Source: Yponomeuta sedellus
Taxonomy: Eukaryota > Arthropoda > Insecta > Lepidoptera > Yponomeutidae
Length of the DNA: 64,000 nt
Assembly: GCA_934045075.1 (NCBI GenBank)
Contig: OW203743.1
Coordinates: 16,611,152-16,675,151 of the forward strand
Direction: 5' to 3'
In this document: positions 20,912 through 30,561 of the stretch, one piece after another
How positions within the stretch are numbered: the first letter of the stretch is position 1
Layout of the letters: every line of letters starts with the position of its first letter
Translations under genes and position numbers: made by a program
The notes under the pieces: model-generated
Database searches by the model: none
Told to the model about the DNA's origin: nothing
What the model saw: only the letters and a program-made list of their open reading frames with translations

Positions 20912-21268
20912 TAAGCGCTCGTGGCCTAGGCGAACCGAGTCTTTAGAATCAATCACTTGAGTTAAGCAACAACAGGTGTGGTCAGGTGCAAGATGGATGA
21001 CCGTCCCGTGACTATCGCTAGTGGCTTTTTTCCGAGCGCTTCCGTGCTTCGCAAGACACGTTAAGCCGTTGGTGCCGGCTGTCATGTAATGGCAGTCAGA
21101 GCCATGTCAGAGGCCTTATGGGCGGCCTGATAACTTCTGACAGTAAGGCCCGCCGTTTTACAATACTCCACCAATCCGGACTTAGCCCCCGTGGTGGGGT
21201 ATGGCCTAACATTCCTGCAACGCAGGAAGAGACCCGTGCCCCAGCAGTGGGGACATACAAGGGTTAAT
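20912..21268 (+). mobile_element. 5S-SINE, full length
   Basis: Starts AAGCGCTCGTGGCCTAGGCG. It includes GAGTTAAGCAACAACAGGTG and ATGGATGACCGTCCCGTGAC and ends CCCAGCAGTGGGGACATAC, AAGGGTTAATAACG. Confidence 0.85.
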
Positions 21269-21734
21269 AACGTTATGATAACGTAACGTAAAGTCCTGTG
21301 CAATAAAGTATGAGAATGAAGCAAGTGTTCGTCCACCTTTACCTTTTCGAACTACTATAACAAAGGAGCTAATGTATCAATGCTCTATTGATTTTGCACT
21401 AAACATACCGGAGTGTATTTATAATTAAAGAAGGAGAAGCTTCGCTTGCGGCTTCTTTGACCAATTCCCGAGCTCCTAGAAGCCGCAAATTGGTGAGATC
21501 GGGTGCTAACTAAACTAGGGAGCCGGATATATTGTAAACAAATACCTGTATTTGCAACTGAGAGAAATTCCTAGCATGGAAAATAGGGTGAGGAAATTCA
21601 AGTGTTGATGGTGAAAAAGAACATGGATTGCCGGACACGAGAGTTACTGAATGAAAGTATTTGATGCACAAAGTATTTGCAGCATCAAAAATCAAAACAA
21701 GCAGCAGAAATACTATTAAAAAGTAACTTAATTT
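21269..21734. other. Unassigned sequence
   Basis: No gene recognised. Confidence 0.35.
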
Positions 21735-22003
21735 TTTTAAAAACCTATTTAGAGGCTAAAAATTTCACCCATGCCGGGATTCGAACCCGCAACCTCTGGC
21801 TATCCGTGCCAGCGCTCTACCAATTGAGCCAATGGGCGACTCACGGCATCAGTGAAATTTCGAACCTCTTTACACTATTCTCTGTATTACGTACAGGCAG
21901 CGACATCTGACTTAAGCAAATTGCATTACTTACAGCCCCGACTACCTACTTTGCAGTTAGGTTTAACATCGGAACGATATCACTGTACCGACATGATTAA
22001 AAT
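21735..22003 (-). mobile_element. Family T1 unit
   Basis: TTTAAAAACCTATTTAGAGG through the reverse tRNA-like part (21775-21845) to the end CGACATGATTAAAAT. The A-rich tail end is missing. Confidence 0.75.
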
Positions 22004-23261
22004 AAAAAAAGTAACTTAATTTGTTTGCCTTAAAATTGTAAGTTATCATTTTCCCTCTACGAAAGTCTTCATCAGAACCTCAGCAAAAAAAAATTTATAA
22101 TTGGTCCCAGGGATTACCCTGGGACCTATTTTACGCTATATTTCAGGAAACATACGGATATTACAAATGGACTCATTAGACCTCATTTGCAGCTGTCCAT
22201 TGAATAGTTCCATTCTCCATCTCTGACGGTTTTCATCAGATCTTTACCAAATTAAAATGGGACCAATGGGATGCTATACCTGTACGAACAAAAAAAAATT
22301 ATCGGTATCGGTTAAGATTTGACTAATTTATGCGAAAAAATAGTAAAAAAAAGTAATATACGCGTCGTATTGTTAACCTCCTCCTTTTATTCTATGTTAA
22401 AGAATATTCTTATCTTATCTTTTTTGAAGTTGGTTATTTATAACTATCTGCGCTTGAAGTTTAACTACGTTCCAACAGAATCGTCTTCGTTCCTTTAATT
22501 CCTTTAATGCTCTAGGGCAGTAGGGCTTCAACAACAGATTTTTTCTACCGGAAATGGTTCGCAGCAGCTTCGAACAAAGAAGGTTTATTAAAGAAGGCAC
22601 CCTAAGAACGGAAGAAAAAACAAAGCTTTTCTTAAAGACGTCATCATCACTCATCAAAAAAGCCAATAAAAAGGAAATCAGCAAAGAGCGGCGCGCGATA
22701 AATCTCGCAGAATTGACACAGAGCGGGAGGGCTTGGACTGTTCCTCATTGACCCAGGCTTCACACCATCAGTGAAACATGATAAAAAAAAATATTTATAT
22801 ATATTTATTATTTTTATAGGCAGCTCTCAGTATACATTAATGAACGCACGACCTCCGTCACGGCCATCAACTTAATACAAATAAAAGGCGTTATTTCACA
22901 TTTTATGCGATTATTGATTAGGTGAAAATCATAAAAACCAAATTGAATAACTTTATTTTAAAATTGCTAGAAAGAAACTCTACAAACTCTCAAACTAAGA
23001 TTCCATGTGCTATGGTTAGCCAGACTACTTCTAAATTTTAAAACTTCTGAGTTTTACAGTAAGAGTTAATAAAATAAAAAAGGTTCTTAGATATTAAAAA
23101 TAACACAAGGAACAGAAGTAAACTTAATCACCTTAATGCCCAACGTTCACTTCCCGCCACTTTGTCTACCTCTGACCACGGCACTACGTCATCGCGAGAC
23201 ATCAAATACACTACAGGAACAGTGCAGTCTAGGTACAGTTTACTCTTATAAATTACGTTGG
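22004..23261. other. Unassigned sequence with one short hairpin
   Basis: A perfect 10-bp inverted repeat GGTCCCAGGG / CCCTGGGACC (22103-22112 and 22117-22126, loop ATTA) is present. Opposed frames of 65-89 codons at 22415-22751 show only low-complexity Lys/Leu content. No gene called. Confidence 0.4.
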
Positions 23262-23332
23262 AGTATGACCTATGGAGTTCCTGTGATGCAGAAAGACACC
23301 CGTGCCCCAGCAATGGCGACATACAAGACATA
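23262..23332 (+). mobile_element. 5S-SINE 3' fragment
   Basis: GATGCAGAAAGACACCCGTGCCCCAGCAATGGCGACATACAAG. Confidence 0.6.
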
Positions 23333-23777
23333 TCGAATTTCGTAAAGGAATTTAAATACCGGTTAAACAAATGTGATTCAAATACGAGGCAGCGGTCGAA
23401 CGGAGCAAGAAATTGCGTGAAACGGGAGCAGACCGGGTGGCGGGCGGCTGGCACAGACTAAATAGGTTAATTACCGACCGGCACGCGCGTTTCACTATTT
23501 CGTTCACGTAGGCCGTTTATGGGGACTCAGTTTTATTCAATGAGGGCGGGAGCCGTTGGTATGCGACCCTGTGTTAGGCCTCGAAATAGGCTATATAAGC
23601 TGACTATACGGGTATAATATAGTCTTAGATGGCTTTCCTTGTATTCATGCACATTTTTCGTGAGAGTTTATACCTTTTTAAGGAACAGGATAGGACCTTT
23701 TCAAGGCCTATTAGGCTTATCACTAAGGTCACATTTTGTGAAATGTTTATGTGAAATAAAATTATATTGACGATACC
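23333..23777. other. Unassigned sequence
   Basis: No gene recognised. Confidence 0.35.
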
Positions 23778-23852
23778 AACCTTCCTGCGATGCAGGAAGA
23801 GATCCGTGCCCCAGCAGTGGGGACATTAAAGGGTTGATAACGAACGAACGAA
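23778..23852 (+). mobile_element. 5S-SINE 3' fragment
   Basis: CTTCCTGCGATGCAGGAAGAG to GGGGACATTAAAGGGTTGATA, with a tail grown into (ACGA)n. Confidence 0.7.
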
Positions 23853-25007
23853 CTTTTCCAGAGGCATATCCATACATGTTATACCGTGATTTGTTTGATA
23901 CGCCAGACTTTAGCCCACAGTCTGGTGGAAGCAAGAAAAATAGAATCTGCCATAAAGAACGCGGTGCGACGAGAGCTGTAAGAATTTCTGAAGAAAAATA
24001 CTTCAATTTTAAAGGAATAAGTGTCGGGCTTGTATCGTAATCTAGAGGGTTAATGGGCATATAACTGAGATGAAATAAGCTCATGAATCATAGTATGTTC
24101 CATTTTATGTATACATATATGCATGTAATATGTTAGTGGCGAGGCAGTGTTATGGGGACATTTGCGTCAGATATGGCCCGGAGTGATTAACAATTTTTAC
24201 ATGTGAAAGAAGCAGTCCGTGACTCAGAAACATCAGGGAATGGACGGATGTAATAAGCGTTCAAGAGTTGTTTCACTTGACGAGAACGGAAGAGGGAGAA
24301 GGGAAGCTGATGGCTAACCTGCTAACTAAGATACTCTGCACTATGGGAAGATAAGATAACATGAGAATATTCTTTATTGTACACCAGAGCACATATTATA
24401 AAACATGTAAAGATACAAATAAGCAGAAGCACATAACAAACAAGAAAACACACTCACACTAAAGCTATTTGCACAAATTAAATACATTCATTGTATAAAT
24501 TAAATAGTTTTCCGTACCGTGGCACTTGTCGGGAAGCAAACCTATGACCTTTTATTTTATTTTATTAGAGAAAACAAACAGTTTCTTTTAAAACCTTTAT
24601 TTTAAAAGAGTTGACTACTTACGTAAGGAGTATTCCTTTGCATTACTTATGCCTTTGCATTACTAAGGGTTAAGTCATTAAAACTATGGCTAATCTATGA
24701 ACCAGTCCCCCCAGTTGGATCAAACACCGCCTTAAGTTTTTCCAGAACCTTATGCTACACTCTCTATATCCCTAGTGTATAAACTTTCGCATGCCCGTGT
24801 ATTTCGCAGAATATGGATATCTAACTCCCACCACAGTGCGGGATTGAATTATTTCCAGCGAAATAAAACCAGGGCAGTTTTCACGCCTAACTCAAGGGCT
24901 GCTACTCTAAATTCGTGAGGAAACCACATTGAGCTCACGCTCATAATCGGTTCTGAATATCGACCTAAGCTCAAAGATGATGTTGATATTAAATTTAGTT
25001 TTAAATA
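23853..25007. other. Unassigned sequence
   Basis: Opposed frames of 68-127 codons at 23701-24084 start or end in SINE sequence. A LINE-3'-end-like TATTCTTTATTGTACACCAG lies near 24370. No host gene recognised. Confidence 0.35.
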
Positions 25008-25195
25008 GCCTGTAAATGTCCCACTGCAGGGCACAGGCCTTCTCTCAGAGAGAGAGTATGGCCTTAACTCGGTTGCCCACCACATTGGCATGTTCAAGTG
25101 CTGAGGTATTTCAATACCTCAATCACGCAGGATTTGTCGTTTGCCTTCACCGTTCGCGAGTGGCGTTGCTACTATAAGTATGCAAATGTACTAAA
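25008..25195 (-). mobile_element. Family T2 SINE, second subfamily, 3' part
   Basis: CCTTCTCTCAGAGAGAGAGTATGG, then GCCTTCACCGTTCGCGAGTGG, as in 3612-3900. The tRNA head is missing. Confidence 0.55.
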
Positions 25196-25239
25196 AATTA
25201 AAATTAACAAAGACCAGGAAAAAAGGAAAATAAAAAAAT

Positions 25240-25322
25240 ATTACAAAGATACACTACAATTGGCGGTCTTATTGCTTAGAGCAATTTCTTCCAGACAACC
25301 TTCGATGGAAAGTTGCTGAAGG
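25240..25322 (-). repeat. LINE 3'-UTR fragment (same family as 35521 and 55403)
   Basis: CAATTGGCGGTCTTATTGCTTAGAGC then CTTCCAGACAACCTTCG. Confidence 0.55.
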
Positions 25323-25654
25323 AAAAGTGACACTGGTAGTAGGTGCAAATATGAATATTGATATACATACTTAAAAATAATATATAGATACTTACATAAA
25401 CCATAACATATAAAACATATAGCAATTTATTATAGACATACACAAAGTAAGTATTAAACTTAACGAAACAAAATTAAATTAAATAAAATGCAAGTTGAAA
25501 TCTCTCTATAAATTTTCGCTCCTGTAATTTTCAGTGATCCTATCAGAGATTCCATGCGCCTAGATGTTGTTGTAACTTGTCCTTTTATCCTCCAAATGCT
25601 ATTGCCTTCAAATGCCTTGTCCAATGGATGACAATCATCATAGTATCTCCCTCA
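25323..25654. other. Unassigned, AT-rich
   Basis: No gene seen; AT-rich repeats of the TACATA type suggest LINE 3'-UTR. Confidence 0.35.
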
Positions 25655-26160
25655 TCTTTACACTATTCTCTGTATTACGTACAGGCAGCGATCTGGCTTA
25701 AGCGAATTGCATTACTTACAGCCCCGACTACCTACTTTGCAGTTAGGTTTTACATCGGAATGATATCACTGTACCCACATGATTATATTATTATGCGGGT
25801 TCGAATCCCGGCATGGGTGGAATTTTTAGCCTTAAAATAGGTTTTTAAAATTGTCCTTAGCACGGGTTCGTGCATTAAAAATAAAAATAGTATAATCGTG
25901 TGGGTACAGTGATATCATTCCGATGTAAAAACCTAACTGCAAAGTAGGTAGTCGGGGCTGTAAGTGATGCAATCTACTTCAGCCAGATGTCGCTGCCTGT
26001 ACGTAATACAGAGAATAGTGTAAAGAGGTTTGAAATTTCACTGATGCCGGTGAGTCGACCATTAGCGCAATTGGAAGAGCGCTGGCACGGATAGCCAGAG
26101 GTTGCGGGTTCGAATCCCGGCATGGGTGGAATTTTTAGCCTCTAAATAGGTTTTTAAAAT
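25655..26160. mobile_element. Family T1 inverted composite
   Basis: A minus-strand upstream segment (25655-25793, ending CCCACATGATTATATTA) meets a plus-strand piece starting in the T-arm (GCGGGTTCGAATCC at 25797). This is followed head-to-tail by a full plus unit (about 25888-26160). A tandem dimer with an inverted 5' piece is therefore present. Confidence 0.7.
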
Positions 26161-26454
26161 GCTAAATGCTAAATAAAGTAAGGTAGGGCTCGTCGCAGGC
26201 AGGGATTTTCCAAGTAGGCCCTAGGGACAATCATTTCTGTATCAGGGATTCCAGAAAAGAGCGCTTTTTGGGATTCGGCGCGAAAAGGAGAACACAATTT
26301 ATTCAGATTTACAACAGGAATACTCTATGCCAAATGTATTTTCCCCAGATGTAGAGGTAAACAAACAGTGTAAATGCAATAAATAACCAATTTTGAAAAT
26401 ACGAATATTGACAAATTCAAATATAAATGGGTATTTCCATAATAATAATAATAT
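26161..26454. other. Unassigned sequence
   Basis: No gene recognised. Confidence 0.35.
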
Positions 26455-26719
26455 TGGCCTTTTTGCATCTACTTAATGAGATGATTTATACAGCGTCCAG
26501 TGGTATCTTCACTCACACTAGATGGGTGAAGGGACCACTCCGACGCTGTAGTGCCTGGGTCATGGTTTTTTTTTTTTATAGATGGTGTAGGCTTGCCCAG
26601 CACCTATACCATCCTGACAGCTTAGTCGGCCTAGCCCACAGGAAAGACTAGTCAATACGTGCGGAGCCAACCAAGCCGCGGGTTTCCTCACGATGTTTTC
26701 CTTCACCGTTAGCGTGAAG
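26455..26719 (-). mobile_element. Family T2 SINE, headless
   Basis: Reverse copy from GGCCTTTTTGCATCTACTTAATG to CCTCACGATGTTTTCCTTCACC. An internal poly(T) run (26568-26577) lies in the body. No tRNA-like head remains. Confidence 0.7.
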
Positions 26720-26947
26720 GAAAACATTCCATAATAAAGAAATATATAAATATGAAACAAGACCCACTACTTTTTTTGTGGAAATGACTCCTAAATTACC
26801 GAGATAAAGTTTTTAATTATTTTACTATCACAAACTACGCAGACTTAATTCATCCATATTGAGGTCAATTGACTTCTATTCAAGGCTGGCTAGAACTTGT
26901 AAAAGTCTTATAGGTACCTCGGTGGTTGGTACCTGTAAGTTTACCTT

Positions 26948-26988
26948 ATCGTTATCAACCCTTGTATGTCCCCACTGCTGGGGCAAGT
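26948..26988 (-). mobile_element. 5S-SINE terminal 3' fragment
   Basis: ATCAACCCTTGTATGTCCCC ACTGCTGGGGC only. Confidence 0.6.
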
Positions 26989-27369
26989 TTACCTTATAAA
27001 TATAATAAAATACAAACAAACTATAACTATGTTAGTTATAGTTATTAAAACCACTATCGTTTTAATCACGAAATCCAAACTATTACACTTAATTCAATTT
27101 AAATTTACTTGTCCCACACACTGGCCCAGTCCAACTAAATTCCATTGAAACTACGTCAGCAGCATACCACAAAGTTGAGGCTAGATAAATAGCCCGAATA
27201 TACCTTGCGCGCTTTCTAACTGACCCTACAAACATAGATGAATCGTACAGAAGTACTGCTCAAATATAACCCTCACCAACACCAAATCCTGTCGATTCAG
27301 GCGACTGGCATCGACGAGCTTGGTTATGCAGATTACGCAGCTAAGGCGTAAGGGTGCAGTCATCCGGAG
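26989..27369. other. Unassigned, AT-rich
   Basis: No gene seen. Confidence 0.35.
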
Positions 27370-27792
27370 TTAGTCACAATCTATCTGGGTTCCTAACTGT
27401 AGAGTTAGTAGCGCGTGAAGCCAGATACCCGACTCTGTCCTAGATACAGCTCGCAACCGCGCGAGCACCACACCAGAACTTTCGTTCAGCAAATTTTACA
27501 AGGTCTAAATCACCATTAAAAGTTGCTGAATGATTTCGTCCCACCCACGCGGAAATCTCAGCTGCTCCAGCACATCACTTACAATGTAACGAACTTGCCC
27601 CAGCTCCAAATCCTTGTTCTCGAAGGGGACCCAACACCTATCACTATTATAGGTGAAATACGAGTCACGAGATCCAATAATACGTGATAAGAAGCCAGCT
27701 GGAAGTTCAGCCTGCAAACGACGTACGCCAAAGCCATAATGCCTAATTCTAAGCCACAAAGCTTCATTCTGCTGTGTCTCCACTCTAGACAC
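27370..27792 (-). pseudogene. Decayed retroelement fragment downstream of a reverse transcriptase
   Basis: Two reverse-strand pieces. 27792-27505 has a 95-codon frame with YGFGVRRLQ...PAGFLSRI. 27467-27370 encodes LARLRAVSRTESGIWLHAL, resembling the ARLxAxxxxxSGxWLxALP motif that follows reverse transcriptase in a common insect retroelement group. Separated by a stop and frame change, so inactive. Family assignment tentative. Confidence 0.4.
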
Positions 27793-28153
27793 AAATAAGT
27801 ATTATACCAAAAAAACAACTCACAAGGACATTAAAAGTATTGATTATTAGGTGGAGAAGTGGTTGGACCATGATCCCAGGTCTTTCGTATAGTCACTCCG
27901 AAGTTAAGCTTGTAAGATGGCAAGCATTTGTGTAGTTTAGGTGTTGTTATAGATCTCTAAGAAAAAAGAAGTGAAACTTCTGTACAATTCTACATGCCGC
28001 CGCAAATTTGTTCGGGCTTGGACACTTGGGGCGGGAGTAATTAAAGCACTCCTAAACTAACCTTCAGCTAGCCTGCTTAGCATACTCAACTTTGTGACAG
28101 AAGTACAATGTTACAATTATAATCAAATAACAAAAGTTATTGATCATAAATCA
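27793..28153. other. Unassigned sequence
   Basis: No gene recognised. Confidence 0.35.
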
Positions 28154-28735
28154 TAAGATAAATCACAAAAAAGGGCTGTTAGAGCTATCTACAATTTACC
28201 TACCAGGCAATCGCTAAGGGATATTTTCAAGGAAATCGGAATTCTAACGATGGCTTGCCAATATATATTCGATAACATAATGTACGTACGAAAAAACTTA
28301 ACAACATTTAAATTAAACAGGGATATCCATAACGTAAACACTAGAAACAGAAACAAAGTTGCTTTATCTAAATTCAGATTAGCCAAGGTAAATGCATCTT
28401 TTGTAGGACTAAGTGTACGTTTTTACAATAAAATTCCAGAACATATTCTATCCCTGCCTGACAGCAAATTTAAAAATTTCATTAAAAAGGCGCTGTGTAA
28501 AAAGGCCTATTATAGAATAGATGACTTTATAAATGATGTAAGCCCTTGGCAGTAGACCAATTCCACAACGAGTAAATCATAGTTATTAAATAAATATTTT
28601 ATATGTAGCAACCGAATCACTGCAATCCTCAGTGTTAGTTATGTATGTCATATTTTAATTTAAGTTTGTACAGACGACGTGATTGCATATTAGTAAATAT
28701 ATCATACATTCTATAACTGACAAAAACTTAATCTG
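28154..28735 (+). pseudogene. 5'-truncated LINE: C-terminus and 3'-UTR
   Basis: The open frame 28154-28555 encodes SQKRAVRAIYNLPTRQSLR, FVGLSVRFYNKIPEHI and AYYRIDDFINDVSPW then TAG. The pattern KRAxRAIYxL...FxNxxP...AYYxxxDFxxD is the C-terminal end after reverse transcriptase in Jockey/CR1-group LINEs. About 180 bp of AT-rich 3'-UTR follow before the next element. A TAA stop lies just upstream in the frame. Confidence 0.7.
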
Positions 28736-29137
28736 CAGGTTTGCTAAAGGTCATTCGAATGGTAGCGTGGTGGCCGGGTCATCTATCTCCCTCCAAAATG
28801 GTTGAGACTGATGTGCTGTTCGTGTGTCTGGCCGCAGCACTTGTCATGTTTTCACGGCCTATGTAAAAAAGTATATTTATTTAATAATGCCTTAACATTT
28901 AAAGTTATTAATGGCAATCATGGAATCTTATGCGTATAGGTGGTATCTAATGTATTAGATTTAAGAGGACTTGAGAAAAGATGGTCAGAGTGGAGTTTTT
29001 TTTCCCGCTGCCTTTTTCTCCACTACATTACGGCCCGAAGGCGGCGGCTTTCACTTTCATGTTAGATTGTACTTTGACATTCAGCAAACAGAATGTAAAT
29101 TCTTTACGTTGAAATAAATTGAATTGAATTGAATTGA
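28736..29137 (+). mobile_element. Short retroposon with (TTGAA)n tail, second copy
   Basis: Same start GGTTTGCTAAAGGTC and tail as 85-510, with a ~33-bp deletion after GAGACTGATG. TGCA-containing flanks on both sides may be part of a target duplication. Confidence 0.6.
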
Positions 29138-29164
29138 TGCAGATACGAATACTAATGTTGTACC

Positions 29165-29290
29165 AGCCGATGGTGGTTAGAATCCCACTGGGGCCGCCGT
29201 ATTTTTGAACACATGGCCGTAGTAAATTTTTATGTTTGTGATTTCCTTGCCTGGTTACTACAGCACTGGGTATCCTAGTGTGGGACCACA
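29165..29290 (+). mobile_element. tRNA-headed SINE, family T4, headless part
   Basis: AGAATCCCACTGGGGCCGCCG, TTTTATGTTTGTGATTTCC and GGGTATCCTAGTGTGGGACC correspond in reverse to the T4 copy at 40245-40422. Confidence 0.5.
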
Positions 29291-29491
29291 ACAAGTGATG
29301 TTGTTGTGCGGAAGTTATTATGCAGTAACACTAGCGCTATCAATGGAAAAAAATCTATTTTTTACACATCGTTTTTGCAAAAAATGTCAGACTTAGGACC
29401 AGTTTCTGAATCGAGAATTTCGCTAAGCAAATATTTAACAGTAGTGCTGTCTCATTGGATTTAATAAGTTAAGTATTTACTCGTGAGTAGA
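29291..29491. other. Unassigned sequence
   Basis: No gene recognised. Confidence 0.35.
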
Positions 29492-29694
29492 AGCGTTCAT
29501 GGCCTAGGCGAACCGAGTGATTGGAATCAATCACTTGGTTAAGCAATAAGAAACTACGGCCGCGAGGCCACTCCTCACCCCCTCGGGTAAAGAGAGCGAC
29601 AGCATTTGTCGATGCGCTCACACATAATTAAGGAGTATAGTGGATTCCGAGTATTCACGAGCCATCGTCGACCGCTACGAACACTTGAGCCGGT

Positions 29695-30561
29695 ATGTCC
29701 TATTCACTTAAATCCACTACGGTCGGAAACGAAGCGAGGCCGCAGCAAGACCCAAACAGTTCTAAGTCAAAAGATAATGAGTTACTGAGCAGAAAACGAG
29801 AGAGGGAGTGTTGCGACATATCAGAAAGGCTTTCCAAAATTGAGGAGACGATGATGAGTAATTTCAATAAATTGTTCGAAACTCAAGGCCATAAAATCAC
29901 TAAGTTGATGGAAGGTTTAAGCCTAAAAATCGACAAGCTACAAGATTCACAAAATTTAATTACTATCGAACAAAAGAAAATCCGAGATGAGCTCTCTATG
30001 CTTAAAAAACAAAGCCAGGCTACAGACGAAAAACTTAAAAATATGGAAGCTGACATCGAAAACATAAGGACAGAGTATTCGCTCCCAGAAACTACCAAAT
30101 CATCTGTATTGGCTGAATCTGAAAAAATAATGAATGAATTTCAAGATCGAGCTCAACGGGAAAGAAACTTAATTATCATAGGAATTGAAGAACCAGCACA
30201 AAAGAATCCAATCGAACGCAATACTCACGATCGCAAGGAGGTTCTCGCAATTGTGAAATCAATATATCCGGAATGTCCTGATCCAGTAAAAACTGTGCGT
30301 CTTGGTAAATATAATCCTGAAAACAAAAGATCTATAAAAATCATCTTTGAATCAAGTGCCACAACAAAACGTATACTGAAAAACAAGCATGAAGCAGATG
30401 AGAAAATTAAAATCTATTCAGATCAGACTCCTATGCAGAAGAACTTCCTCAAATCACTGAAAGAGGAACTGAAATTAAGAGTACAAAATGGAGAACAGAA
30501 CCTTACAATAAAATACATTAAAGGAACACCAAAAATAATACAGAATTACTCAAAAAACTAA
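29695..30561 (+). CDS. LINE ORF1 protein (RNA-binding, coiled coil)
   Basis: 288 residues, expected to coat the element's RNA and assist target-primed reverse transcription. A basic N-terminus precedes a long coiled coil (about residues 41-150, with heptad-like ISERLSKIEETMMSNFNKLF and later Leu/Ile-rich segments). A globular domain opens with RERNLIIIGIEE at about 155-167 and includes RSIKIIFESSATTKRILKN. The hydrophobic NLIIIGI and IKIIFES strands look like an RRM-type fold as in CR1/L1 ORF1 proteins; this is inferred from pattern. The ATG at 29695 is the first in frame giving the whole coil. The last codons TCA AAA AAC TAA hold a slippery heptamer; see the frameshift feature. No zinc knuckle seen. 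Confidence 0.8.
   Translation: MSYSLKSTTVGNEARPQQDPNSSKSKDNELLSRKRERECCDISERLSKIEETMMSNFNKLFETQGHKITKLMEGLSLKIDKLQDSQNLITIEQKKIRDELSMLKKQSQATDEKLKNMEADIENIRTEYSLPETTKSSVLAESEKIMNEFQDRAQRERNLIIIGIEEPAQKNPIERNTHDRKEVLAIVKSIYPECPDPVKTVRLGKYNPENKRSIKIIFESSATTKRILKNKHEADEKIKIYSDQTPMQKNFLKSLKEELKLRVQNGEQNLTIKYIKGTPKIIQNYSKN
30552..30558 (+). promoter_or_regulatory. Putative -1 ribosomal frameshift site (A AAA AAC) in the LINE
   Basis: ORF1 ends TC A AAA AAC TAA: the classic X XXY YYZ heptamer in the 0 frame, immediately before the stop at 30559-30561. A -1 slip continues with CTA AAC AGA into the ORF2 frame, which is open from 30522 (after TAA at 30519-30521). It has no ATG before the endonuclease starts near 30660. 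No strong downstream hairpin or pseudoknot was recognised by eye; stop-and-reinitiation is the alternative. Confidence 0.65.
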
